A stretch of 41,310 nt of DNA, from positions 1 through 41,310 of the forward strand of contig JAIPAE010000007.1 in assembly GCA_021740245.1 (NCBI GenBank). Reading direction: 5' to 3'. The notes under the pieces are model-generated. The model was not told where the DNA came from and did no database searches. It saw only the letters and a program-made list of their open reading frames with translations. The translations under genes and the position numbers were made by a program. Each line of letters starts with the position of its first letter. Position 1 is the first letter of the stretch. The DNA is from Bacteroidales bacterium. Its GTDB lineage: Bacteria > Bacteroidota > Bacteroidia > Bacteroidales > PWNQ01. Below are positions 17,857 through 27,150 of the stretch, in pieces.

Positions 17857-18568
17857 TAAACTCCATTATTTCATTCAATCCAATTAATACTAAATTTGGA
17901 ATTGCAAAGATGTTATTTTTTAGGTTTTTATCAAAGTGTTTTGCATCTCCACCGGTTAAAATAATTTTTAAATTACCAAATTCTTTTTCATAAAGCCTGA
18001 TAAATTCTTTTATTTCTCCGGTGATGCCTTGTAGAACACCTGCAGCAAGGGACGTTTCAGTTGTTGTTCCCGTAAAGCCTGAAAATTTACAGTAATCAAC
18101 TAACGGTAATTTTTCCGTAAAATTATTCAAAGCTTTAAAACGCATATTCATGCCCGGTGATATGGCTCCGCCGTGATATTGTCCTTTGTTATCCAGAAAA
18201 TCATACGTAATTGCTGTTCCTGCGCTTATGATCAACGTGTTTTCAGAAGGAAATATTACCCGGGCCCCGCTTACTAATGCTTTCCTGTCATTGCCAAGTG
18301 TCTCCGGAGTTTCATAAAGGTTGTTAAAAGGTAATTTTACAGATTGATCCATTATGATAAAATGGGCCTTTTTTGTTAAAAAATCAAAATAACCGGGTTT
18401 ATGGGTACGAACGGATGAAATAATGACCTTTTGTACTGAAAAATCTGATATCAAATCCAGAATGATTTGCTTCTCCGGATCGGATAAGATTAATATATGT
18501 TTTATCTGTTCTTGTTCAAAAACCGCAAGCTTGGTTTTTGAATTGCCAATATCAATAGCAAGATTCAT
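17849..18568 (-). CDS. coaX: Type III pantothenate kinase
   Basis: The protein has 239 residues. CoaX phosphorylates pantothenate in the first committed step of coenzyme A synthesis. The ASKHA-fold motifs are visible: MNLAIDIGNSKTKLAVFE at the start (phosphate 1), GNDRKALVSGA near residue 94, SAGTAITYDF (phosphate 2) and GGAISPGMNMR, and ILTGGDAKHF (adenosine). Length is typical. It opens the five-gene run that ends with gldE and has a good promoter about 20 bases upstream. The link between CoA synthesis and the envelope genes is positional only. Confidence 0.93.
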   Translation of the reverse strand: MNLAIDIGNSKTKLAVFEQEQIKHILILSDPEKQIILDLISDFSVQKVIISSVRTHKPGYFDFLTKKAHFIIMDQSVKLPFNNLYETPETLGNDRKALVSGARVIFPSENTLIISAGTAITYDFLDNKGQYHGGAISPGMNMRFKALNNFTEKLPLVDYCKFSGFTGTTTETSLAAGVLQGITGEIKEFIRLYEKEFGNLKIILTGGDAKHFDKNLKNNIFAIPNLVLIGLNEIMEFNV

Positions 18569-18588
18569 AATAGCTTGTTATATAAATG

Positions 18589-18619
18589 CAAAAGTACATG
18601 ATTTAAATTATCTGATAAA
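18589..18619 (-). promoter_or_regulatory. Candidate promoter of the coaX-gldE run
   Basis: On the minus strand TTTA (18619-18616) and TACTTTTG (18596-18589) are 19 bases apart. The -7 box matches TAnnTTTG and the upstream box differs from TTTG at one base. It lies 20 bases ahead of the coaX ATG. Confidence 0.6.
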
Positions 18620-18658
18620 CTTTTTTCAAAAGTTATGTTTCTTTTTCAAAAAATGTTT

Positions 18659-18666
18659 TACCTTTG
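18659..18666 (+). promoter_or_regulatory. Candidate -7 box for tRNA-Phe
   Basis: TACCTTTG matches TAnnTTTG and ends 16 bases before the mature tRNA 5' end. The -33 box is poor. Confidence 0.55.
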
Positions 18667-18682
18667 TGCCACGCTTTGAAAG

Positions 18683-18755
<73 letters not shown>

Positions 18756-18796
18756 CGCTTCAGAAATTTTTAAGGCTTGATAAAGCCGGAAATGAT

Positions 18797-18834
18797 AAAG
18801 GCCAGCAATTTTACTAAGTTGCCGGCCTTTTTTT
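18797..18834 (+). terminator. Terminator downstream of tRNA-Phe
   Basis: AAAGGCC (18797-18803) pairs with GGCCTTT (18824-18830). After one A/C mismatch, GCAA pairs with TTGC inside. A T run to 18834 follows. It lies about 40 bases after the tRNA and just before the convergent end of the C1 protease gene. Confidence 0.8.
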
Positions 18835-18840
18835 ATGTAG

Positions 18841-20805
18841 TTACTGCTTGATAACTTTAACAACATGCAAATTATTTTTTGTCTGGAGTTGCAGGAAATA
18901 AACGGCAGGTGTTAGGGGAGACAAATCTAACTGAAAAGATTGGCTAACCGGATGCTTTAAACCCTCAATCTTTTCACCCTGGCAATTTATCAGGCAAAAA
19001 GATATGATATCCGGAATTCCAGATATGTTTATCCGTTCCTGGGTTGGATTTGGAAATACCTTAATTGAGGAATTTACTATTGCAATTACATGGGTGGGGG
19101 TAAAGATAAACGGTTGTGAAACCGAATTACAGCCATACTGATTAAAAACCTGCACGTAATAAGTTCCTGGTGCTGCTGGTGTGAAATTCTGATTTGTAGC
19201 TCCGGAGATAACTTGCATATTACTATCTAGCCATTGATAAGCAATTGCGCTTCCGGTAGTTAATGTGTTGCCATTTTGACTGATAACAGGGGTTGCCGGA
19301 TTAGTAAATACGGAAATGCTTTTTGTTGTGGTATCGGAATTGTTGCCAATCCATGCTACTAGTTGGATAGAGATATTACCGGATTGGCTTAACGTGTACA
19401 TTGTTACCGGGAGATTTGAATAATAGTTGTTGTTGACTAACCATTGAACGCTATCGGTAACTGGAAAACTCAAATCCATTAGTTGTAATGAGGAATTCAC
19501 ACAGTTTGTGTCACTCAATGGACCCATTTTTGCAAAGGATGCATTTTCGGTGTATAGTTTTATACAAGGATCAAAATTATATGGTGTATTTTTACCGCAG
19601 AGAGTCCAGGAATTTCCGCTTTGACTTATCCAGCATGAATTTGATGATGCATTGAATCCATTAGTTGTATGATAAGCTTCTGCTTTTTCAACAGGAATTG
19701 GATTAAGAGTACCCGTTGGAGAGCTATATTTCACTTTAATATAATAACTGGTTTGGAGTGTATCAGTGCCGATATGAACCGGAACAGTATAAAAGCCTTT
19801 ATGGCTGCAATTAAGCGAATAACTACCTGATAATCCGCTGAGTGTATTTCCGTTTTTTGATCGATAAATCTCAATTTCAACGGAAGTATTTTCAACTACG
19901 GCATAAGTTCCGATTCGTTTGATTTGTTGAGGACTCAAATTTCCGGATTCGGGTCGGAGGGTGTATTTTAACAGTGCATAGGCTACATTATCAGGATAAC
20001 CGAAATTGTCAACCCAGCCCAAAGTATCATGAGCATAAACATGAGAATTGTTGACTGCCTTGGGTAACTCTTGCTTGACAGGGAAAATAGCGTTTTCAGA
20101 CAAGATACCGGCATCTTCAAACGAACAGTAAAAATATCCGCCATTAGCCCAGGAAGAGCCGTAGGAATCTTTGATGATCCAGCCACCAGGGTTTGTGGCT
20201 CCTGAAAAACTCATAGTATCATTCCAGCCTACAATAGTAATGCAGTGGGCATTAGGATAATCGGTTGTATCGATGACGGAATCGTAATATTTATAATTTG
20301 CAGGATTATAGTTGCTCATAGTAAAATACATGGATGAAGCAACAGCTCCGTGATCCATTATGGCTGCTTTTATGGTGTCGATTAACGGTGACAGAAATCT
20401 GACTTCTTCAACATAAGCTAAAGGTGCAGGAGGGAAAGATGCGTTAAAAGCACAGTTTTGTGATAATGGGGTGTATGGATCCGCAGACTCGCTCAGAATA
20501 CCTTTGTGCATGGATAATAATGCCTGGGTCATGTAAAAACTACCGCCGGCGCAAGGAGCTTCATTAAAACCGTGGCAATCGATCAAATTATCTTCTGATA
20601 AATCCACAGCATTACCACCCTGTCGTAGCCAGGATGACTCTATGGCAGCACAGGAGGCAAATGCCCAACATGAACCACAATTATTACCTTGATCTTTGAC
20701 GGAACTTACCCAACCATGGTTTCGCGAGTCAAAAAAGGAAGGGAGTTGTGCTGATAATTTACCGGCACTTATGAACAGAAGAATTAATAACAGATATTTG
20801 TACAT
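18841..20805 (-). CDS. Papain-like (C1A) protease with lectin-like domain and T9SS tail
   Basis: The protein has 654 residues with a signal peptide (MYKYLLLILLFISAGKLSAQ). The C1 peptidase domain follows at once, without the usual propeptide. Gln39 and Cys46 sit in DQGNNCGSCWAF and His187 in NAHCITIVGW. The residue expected to be the catalytic Asn is Asp213, in GGWIIKDSYGSSWANGGYF, where the family normally has (K/N)NSWG. Residues about 250-430 resemble the lectin-like domain found after C1 domains in bacteria and archaea. A PKD/Ig-like region follows, then a type A T9SS sorting domain (VFPNPTQERINI). The protein is probably exported by T9SS and surface-bound or released. Activity may be altered by Asp213. 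Confidence 0.9.
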   Translation of the reverse strand: MYKYLLLILLFISAGKLSAQLPSFFDSRNHGWVSSVKDQGNNCGSCWAFASCAAIESSWLRQGGNAVDLSEDNLIDCHGFNEAPCAGGSFYMTQALLSMHKGILSESADPYTPLSQNCAFNASFPPAPLAYVEEVRFLSPLIDTIKAAIMDHGAVASSMYFTMSNYNPANYKYYDSVIDTTDYPNAHCITIVGWNDTMSFSGATNPGGWIIKDSYGSSWANGGYFYCSFEDAGILSENAIFPVKQELPKAVNNSHVYAHDTLGWVDNFGYPDNVAYALLKYTLRPESGNLSPQQIKRIGTYAVVENTSVEIEIYRSKNGNTLSGLSGSYSLNCSHKGFYTVPVHIGTDTLQTSYYIKVKYSSPTGTLNPIPVEKAEAYHTTNGFNASSNSCWISQSGNSWTLCGKNTPYNFDPCIKLYTENASFAKMGPLSDTNCVNSSLQLMDLSFPVTDSVQWLVNNNYYSNLPVTMYTLSQSGNISIQLVAWIGNNSDTTTKSISVFTNPATPVISQNGNTLTTGSAIAYQWLDSNMQVISGATNQNFTPAAPGTYYVQVFNQYGCNSVSQPFIFTPTHVIAIVNSSIKVFPNPTQERINISGIPDIISFCLINCQGEKIEGLKHPVSQSFQLDLSPLTPAVYFLQLQTKNNLHVVKVIKQ

Positions 20806-21102
20806 GGGTATATGGGTTTTTAGTGAATTTTAGTGTATTGAATCCATGCACTATTCCTGTCTTATATCTGATGATCAGTGTTCAAATTACCGGCCTTTAC
20901 AAAATGCTACTCAAATCACTGATAACATCAATAGGAAAACACCTGTTATCATAATCTCTATCATGGATAGCTTCTAGCAATCAGTAGTAAACAAAAATAC
21001 AAACCCAGAACACTTTTTCCAAACTAAATAAATGCCATATGATATATAAATAAAACAAAATCAGATAAATAAATTATGAAATTCTATTCAGGCAAATATG
21101 TA
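20806..21102. other. AT-rich intergenic stretch
   Basis: This lies upstream of the C1 protease. I see no gene. A minus-strand TATTTTTG box at 20992-20999 matches TAnnTTTG but would give a leader of about 180 bases, which is long. No terminator for the upstream dehydrogenase gene is evident here. Confidence 0.45.
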
Positions 21103-22035
21103 TTATTTTGTTTTTAAAAAGCTTAAAATTTTGTCAGACAAAACTTTACCAAGCTTATATTTGGATTCATGTGTCCATCCGGCAATATGAGGGCTTAGAA
21201 TGACACGGTCATGACCAGTCAGCAGCTTAAAAGTTTCCGGTATCTCATCCAGGTTTTCAAATGAATATTTTTCAAATTCCAAAACATCAAGTGCAGCGCC
21301 TTTTACTTTAGCTGTATTCAAAGCATTTAACAGGGCTGCTGTATTTACGACAGGGCCACGCGCCGTGTTGATCAGCCATATAGGTTTTTGAAAACGATTT
21401 ATATATTCTACATCAACAAGTTGAGAAGTTTCATCCGTTAGTGGAACATGCAAGCTCAAAATGTCTGTTTCCCTGTAAATGGTTTCATAATCTACTTCAG
21501 TTACCAAGTCATTTCCAAATTCCTTTTTGTATTTATCATATGCGATGATATTACATTCAAAACCCTGAAGCCTTTGCGCAAAAGCTGAGCCCATATTCCC
21601 ATATCCGATAATGCCGATAGTTTTTCCTTTAATTTCTGTTCCGCGGTTTTCTTCCCGTTTCCAGATTCCTTTTCGCACTTCAGCATCTGCACGGCGTATA
21701 TTATTCATGAGTGAAAGCAGCATTCCCAGTGTATGTTCACCAACAGCATCACGGTTGCCCTCTGGTGAGTTAAAAATTTGTATTCCTTTTTTCTCTGCAT
21801 AGCGGACATCGATATTTTCAAGTCCGGCACCCACCCGGCCGATAAATTTCAGATTTTCGGCTGAATCGAGGATCGGTTTGTCTATTTTAATTTTACTTCG
21901 AACAATGATACCAATGTAACTTTTAGCAATGGAAGTAACTGGAGCTATACCGTTCCAGAAATCACAGATATAGCCTTCATTTTCCAGTTCCTGCCGGATA
22001 ACTTCATGAGTGGTGTCAAGGAATAATATTTTCAT
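21103..22035 (-). CDS. D-2-hydroxyacid dehydrogenase (phosphoglycerate dehydrogenase-like)
   Basis: The protein has 310 residues from the ATG at 22035 (MKILFLDTTHEV); a start at 22062 would add nine residues and cover the promoter box. The NAD-binding Rossmann motif is GIIGYGNMGSAF near residue 140. The catalytic residues of the family are present: Arg in NTARGPVVN, an acidic residue around LDVLEFEK, and His in LSPHIAGWTHES. It oxidises or reduces D-2-hydroxyacids with NAD. It resembles 3-phosphoglycerate dehydrogenase without the C-terminal ACT regulatory domain. The neighbour gapA makes a 3-phosphoglycerate branch to serine plausible, but serC is not here, so no symbol is given. Confidence 0.85.
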   Translation of the reverse strand: MKILFLDTTHEVIRQELENEGYICDFWNGIAPVTSIAKSYIGIIVRSKIKIDKPILDSAENLKFIGRVGAGLENIDVRYAEKKGIQIFNSPEGNRDAVGEHTLGMLLSLMNNIRRADAEVRKGIWKREENRGTEIKGKTIGIIGYGNMGSAFAQRLQGFECNIIAYDKYKKEFGNDLVTEVDYETIYRETDILSLHVPLTDETSQLVDVEYINRFQKPIWLINTARGPVVNTAALLNALNTAKVKGAALDVLEFEKYSFENLDEIPETFKLLTGHDRVILSPHIAGWTHESKYKLGKVLSDKILSFLKTK

Positions 22036-22051
22036 AGTCGTTGCTTTGTGA

Positions 22052-22059
22052 CAAAGATA
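22052..22059 (-). promoter_or_regulatory. Candidate -7 box for the hydroxyacid dehydrogenase
   Basis: The minus strand reads TATCTTTG (TAnnTTTG), 16 bases before the ATG at 22035 and just after the gapA terminator, which fits separate transcription. Confidence 0.5.
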
Positions 22060-22069
22060 CAATATCCAT

Positions 22070-22102
22070 AAAAAAACCGCTCTGCAACGGCAAAGCGGTT
22101 TT
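22070..22102 (-). terminator. Rho-independent terminator after gapA
   Basis: AAAACCGCT (22073-22081) pairs over nine bases with AGCGGTTTT (22094-22102), with a small inner TGC/GCA stem. The minus-strand transcript runs into U residues from 22076 down to 22070. It is 18 bases after the gapA stop. Confidence 0.85.
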
Positions 22103-22119
22103 ATGATGATTTGTACTTT

Positions 22120-23215
<1,096 letters not shown>

Positions 23216-23558
23216 TCATTTCTTGAATGCTTTAAGGCAAATATGTTCGTTTCATATTCGGGTTATTGTTAAAGATAAATCTTAACGATCAATAGGCATC
23301 ACTATTTAGATTGTTTGTTTTTAATGTTCTGACAATTAATTCAACCAGACTAATTAAAAATCTGTTGTTGTATTCAACAAAGATAATAAAAGTAAGTTTA
23401 AAAATCTGGTCTAAATCATAGCTTTTGAAAAGGAAACAAAAGTAACTTTTATTCTTCAGGGATTCATTTTCGGGATGGGGTATAGTTTTATGCCAGGCTT
23501 GCCAAACCACAGTTTATCAATTTTTCTTTAAGCAATTTTTAGGATTAATCTGCCTTTC
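23216..23558. other. Intergenic stretch upstream of gapA
   Basis: No convincing gene is seen. CAAATATG at 23238-23245 gives CATATTTG on the minus strand, one base from TAnnTTTG, and could be the gapA promoter, putting both hairpins in its leader. Confidence 0.35.
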
Positions 23559-23747
23559 ATGGCGACAGTAAGTGAGTATTTTAACCAGAAGCGTTGCTAT
23601 TGGGCTGAAATAAAGCATGATTTCAGCCTGCCGGGAGGTACATTTGTAATTTCCGCCAATAAGTGGCAGCTTATTCCAGACCATGGAAAAGCCGTTAGGG
23701 AAATTATTAAAATCATAGTTAATGATTATCCGGGCTTATCCCCATAG
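23559..23747 (+). CDS. Possible small protein of 62 residues
   Basis: This frame starts with ATG ([20 protein letters not shown]) and ends 29 bases inside the convergent 3' end of the DUF255 gene. Most of it lies in otherwise empty DNA, and its composition looks protein-like with no rare-codon oddity. I recognise no family, see no clear promoter, and cannot exclude a chance frame. Confidence 0.3.
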   Translation: MATVSEYFNQKRCYWAEIKHDFSLPGGTFVISANKWQLIPDHGKAVREIIKIIVNDYPGLSP

Positions 23748-25746
23748 ATTCCAACACATCTCCTACAATTGTTAAAGGTTTTTGGCATATGTTATTCCGG
23801 CAGATAAAAATACGAGTTTCATCCGGTGCGTAGCGGTTTTTGAAAACCGGAAGATCAGATTCATGATTTTTCCAAACCAGCAAAAGAGCAGGTAAATAAT
23901 ACTGTTGGAGCTTTTCTGCTTTTAGTCTGGCTTGTGTACCGGAAACGACTATCTCGAAAGGCGGATTAACAAACCACAACCACAGTTGCATCCAGTTAGA
24001 GAAAAATGGTCCTTTATGTTGGATTTTCGATTTCATATTCCGGAGCATTTGTAGGGATTGTTCCTGATAGTCCGGTGTTTCATCCAGGACAGAAAACAAG
24101 TAAAGATTTTGAGCCATAACCGAGTTAGCAGAGGGGATGACATTATCCATGATCTCCATTTTGCGCATTCCGAGAGGTGTATTTTGCTTTTCCGCCTGAA
24201 AGAACATAGCTGAATCCGGATCTTTGAAGTTTTTACGGGTATAGCTCAAAAGTTTTTTGGTTGTCTTTAGCCATTTATCATCAGCGGTTGTTTCAAATAG
24301 TTTGACCATAGTCCGGATCGTAAAAGCGTATTCCTCAAGCAGTCCGGGAATGGCGTGTTCATCTTTCCGGCAATTGCGGATGATACTTCCGTTTTCACTG
24401 ATGGCATGCTTGATCAGGAAGTCGCCGGCATTTTGTGCAATTGTAAGCCATTCATTTTTGTTCAGGGCCTGAAAAGAATTCAACAAACCTTCTATGGCCA
24501 TTGCATTCCACGATGCCAGTTGCTTATTGTCCAATGCAGGTTTTACACGATTGCTTCTTACTTGTTTTAAGGTTTGAAGGGCATCCTTTATGATTTTTTT
24601 ACCTTCTGTTGGATTAATATTATGGTTTTTACAAACAGCAGCCAAAGGTGTTTCCGTGTATAAAATGTTTTTTCCGTTTTCCCAGTTTCCAGCTTTTTGG
24701 ATATTGTAGTATTCGATGAAAAGATCAGCGTTTTGACCTAAATGATTGCGGATCTCATCAATGGTCCAGACATAGAATTTGCCTTCTTCACCTTCACTGT
24801 CAGCATCCCAGGATGAATAAAAACCATGATTTTCAGCCAGCATGTTCTGTTTTAAAAAGCCGGCAGTGTTTGTTATGGCCTCTTCGATTATTTCTGAAGG
24901 CTCAAACTTGTAAAAGTCAGCCAGCAGGTTAAGGATTTGCCCGTTATCATAGAGCATTTTTTCAAAATGCGGAACGCGCCATTTTTTATCGGTAGCATAA
25001 CGGGCAAAACCACCACCAATATGGTCGTGGATGCCTCCCTGTATCATGCGTTCCAGTGTCAGGCGCACATGTTCGGTAATATTACTGGCTTTATAGCGCA
25101 TGCCGTAATTTAACAGGAAGCTGAGGCTGGCAGGCAGTGGAAATTTAGGAGAGCCGGAATTACCACCCCAGTATGAATCGAACTGAAACTCCCAGCTATT
25201 GATAAATTCGTGCAGATAAGCATCATCCGGTTTATTATTATTGATAACATCACCTTTTATGATATCTGTTTTAACTAAGCCCTCTTTTACTTGCCTTGCT
25301 GCCTCCAATATCCGGTGGCTTTCTTTCAGCCAGGTGGCCACGAGGCTTTGTAAAATGCCTTCAAACTCTTTCGGCGGGAAATACGTTCCGCCAAAAAACG
25401 GTGTCCCATCAGGCAAGGCAAAACAGCTCAAAGGCCAGCCACCTTGACCCGTCATAATCTGAACGGCATTCATGTATATTTGATCCACATCAGGACGTTC
25501 TTCACGATCAATTTTAACAGGTATAAAGTGCTTATTGATCAAGCCGGCTATATCGTTGTTGGTAAAAGATTCTTTCTCCATCACGTGACACCAGTGGCAG
25601 GCTGCATATCCAATGCTGATGAAGATCATTTTGTTTTCCCTTTTTGCCAGCTCGAAGATGTCATCACTCCATGGTTTCCAGTTTACCGGGTTATTGGCGT
25701 GCTGAAGCAAATATGGGCTCTTGCTGTGTGCTAATTCATTGGCCAT
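23719..25746 (-). CDS. DUF255 / YyaL-SPATA20-like protein with thioredoxin fold
   Basis: The protein has 675 residues from the ATG at 25746, where the family's usual start [20 protein letters not shown] is found; a start at 25821 adds a hydrophobic tail not expected. The N-terminal DUF255 domain is thioredoxin-like with the motif Cys50-His-Trp-Cys53 in [15 protein letters not shown], followed by [20 protein letters not shown]-like sequence. The rest resembles an (alpha/alpha)6 barrel ([38 protein letters not shown]). Homologues are widespread, and their biochemical role is not settled; a redox or sugar-epimerase-like activity has been suggested from folds. Neighbours do not clarify it. Confidence 0.9.
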   Translation of the reverse strand: MANELAHSKSPYLLQHANNPVNWKPWSDDIFELAKRENKMIFISIGYAACHWCHVMEKESFTNNDIAGLINKHFIPVKIDREERPDVDQIYMNAVQIMTGQGGWPLSCFALPDGTPFFGGTYFPPKEFEGILQSLVATWLKESHRILEAARQVKEGLVKTDIIKGDVINNNKPDDAYLHEFINSWEFQFDSYWGGNSGSPKFPLPASLSFLLNYGMRYKASNITEHVRLTLERMIQGGIHDHIGGGFARYATDKKWRVPHFEKMLYDNGQILNLLADFYKFEPSEIIEEAITNTAGFLKQNMLAENHGFYSSWDADSEGEEGKFYVWTIDEIRNHLGQNADLFIEYYNIQKAGNWENGKNILYTETPLAAVCKNHNINPTEGKKIIKDALQTLKQVRSNRVKPALDNKQLASWNAMAIEGLLNSFQALNKNEWLTIAQNAGDFLIKHAISENGSIIRNCRKDEHAIPGLLEEYAFTIRTMVKLFETTADDKWLKTTKKLLSYTRKNFKDPDSAMFFQAEKQNTPLGMRKMEIMDNVIPSANSVMAQNLYLFSVLDETPDYQEQSLQMLRNMKSKIQHKGPFFSNWMQLWLWFVNPPFEIVVSGTQARLKAEKLQQYYLPALLLVWKNHESDLPVFKNRYAPDETRIFICRNNICQKPLTIVGDVLESMGISPDNH

Positions 25747-25845
25747 AAAAAGATATTTACTTAACCAACAAATAAAAAAGATTGCGGTTTTGGCTAATGA
25801 CCATTTTCGCAAAGAATTCATTCTTAAAACGCAAAAGTATTTTGG

Positions 25846-26856
25846 TTAGAGCTGTGCTTCAAAATAGCTCAGCAGCTTATCTGTAAAATCGAGATGTGTA
25901 ACAAACCGAACAAGATGCTTGCCAAATGGGACGCAGAGTATGTTCTTCCGGGCCATTTCATTTACAAAATCTGTGGCAGCTTTGTTATGGGCGAGTTCAA
26001 TGATTACAATGTTTGATTCTATTGGATAGATACTTTTCACATAGTCTTTATCTGAAAAGATACGACCGATTTTAGCAGCACGCTGATGGTCTTCTTTTAA
26101 TCGTTCAATGTGATGATCCAGGGCATAAATTCCTGCAGCCGCCAGAAATCCGGCCTGGCGCCAACCCCCGCCCATCACTTTGCGAAAACCTCTTGCACGG
26201 TGGATATCTTCATGACTACCCAGCAATAATGATCCTACAGGACAACCCAAACCTTTGGATAAGCATATGGAAATAGTATCAAAGATTTTTCCATAATCAC
26301 CAGGTGTTTCTAAGGTCTCAACAAGAGCATTAAATAAACGAGCGCCATCCAAATGTAGCTTTAATCCGTGATGGTCACAAATTTCCCTGATCTCAATAAA
26401 ATCATGGAAATTATAAATGCTTCCACCTCCTTTATTCATAGTGTTTTCCACGGAAACAAGGCGGCTAACAGGTTTATGAATATCTTCCGGGTTATTAATG
26501 CTTTCCTTCACCTGTTCTGCTGTTATTCTGCCACGATTACCATCCCGTAGTTTAATGGAGGATAATGCATTTAAGCCGATACCTCCACCTTCATACTGAT
26601 AAATATGGGAATATTTGTCACAGATCACTTCACTTCCCGGCAAACAATGAATGCGAATGGCCAGCTGATTAGTCATGGTGCCGGAAGGGCAAAACAAAGC
26701 AGCTTCCATGCCAAACATAGCTGCTGCTTTTTTTTCCAACTGTTCTATGGTAGGGTCATCCTGGAAAACATCATCTCCTACCTCTGCTTCCATCATGGCT
26801 TCTTTCATGAGAGCTACTGGCTTTGTAACAGTATCACTTCGTAAATCGATAAGCAT
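25846..26856 (-). CDS. ltaE: Low-specificity L-threonine aldolase
   Basis: The protein has 336 residues from the ATG at 26856 (MLIDLRSDTVTKP), the family's normal start; one at 26880 would add eight residues. It is a PLP enzyme of fold type I that splits L-threonine or allo-threonine into glycine and acetaldehyde. The PLP lysine is Lys201 in CLSKGLGCPVGS. His84 in KYSHIYQYEGGG, VENTMNKGGGS and LHLDGARLFNA are the expected family motifs. A promoter box lies 21 bases upstream. Acetaldehyde is also a DeoC product, but no metabolic link is implied by position. Confidence 0.92.
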   Translation of the reverse strand: MLIDLRSDTVTKPVALMKEAMMEAEVGDDVFQDDPTIEQLEKKAAAMFGMEAALFCPSGTMTNQLAIRIHCLPGSEVICDKYSHIYQYEGGGIGLNALSSIKLRDGNRGRITAEQVKESINNPEDIHKPVSRLVSVENTMNKGGGSIYNFHDFIEIREICDHHGLKLHLDGARLFNALVETLETPGDYGKIFDTISICLSKGLGCPVGSLLLGSHEDIHRARGFRKVMGGGWRQAGFLAAAGIYALDHHIERLKEDHQRAAKIGRIFSDKDYVKSIYPIESNIVIIELAHNKAATDFVNEMARKNILCVPFGKHLVRFVTHLDFTDKLLSYFEAQL

Positions 26857-26877
26857 ATTAGTCCTGTTTTTATTGAT

Positions 26878-26885
26878 CAAACCTA
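26878..26885 (-). promoter_or_regulatory. Candidate -7 box for the threonine aldolase
   Basis: The minus strand reads TAGGTTTG (TAnnTTTG), 21 bases before the ATG at 26856. No good TTTG is seen at the -33 distance. Confidence 0.45.
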
Positions 26886-27093
26886 CATAATTTTTTGCGA
26901 AGCTATCTTCTTATTGAATGAATTCTTTTAACTACCTGGACGATTCTCGATTTGACCTTGGATTTATCAAGCTTCATGAATTATTTTTCTAAAAAACATA
27001 CAGCATAATTTATTATATTGACTCAAATAAATTCTATATAAGAGTCTATAATACATGGCTATGGAAATTTGCAACAGTATGTAAAAATTAAAA

Positions 27094-27126
27094 TTTGCAT
27101 TCACAGGTTTTGATGTTGTAATTTAG
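27094..27126 (+). promoter_or_regulatory. Candidate promoter for the kinase-receiver gene
   Basis: TTTG (27094-27097) and TAATTTAG (27119-27126) are 21 bases apart, the second one base from TAnnTTTG. The ATG follows 24 bases later. Confidence 0.5.
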
Positions 27127-27150
27127 TACAAACAAAACATCATTAAAGTT

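Noticed and set aside
25747-25821. N-terminal extension of the DUF255 protein
   Set aside because: Family members start at [20 protein letters not shown]; the extension is unmatched hydrophobic sequence.
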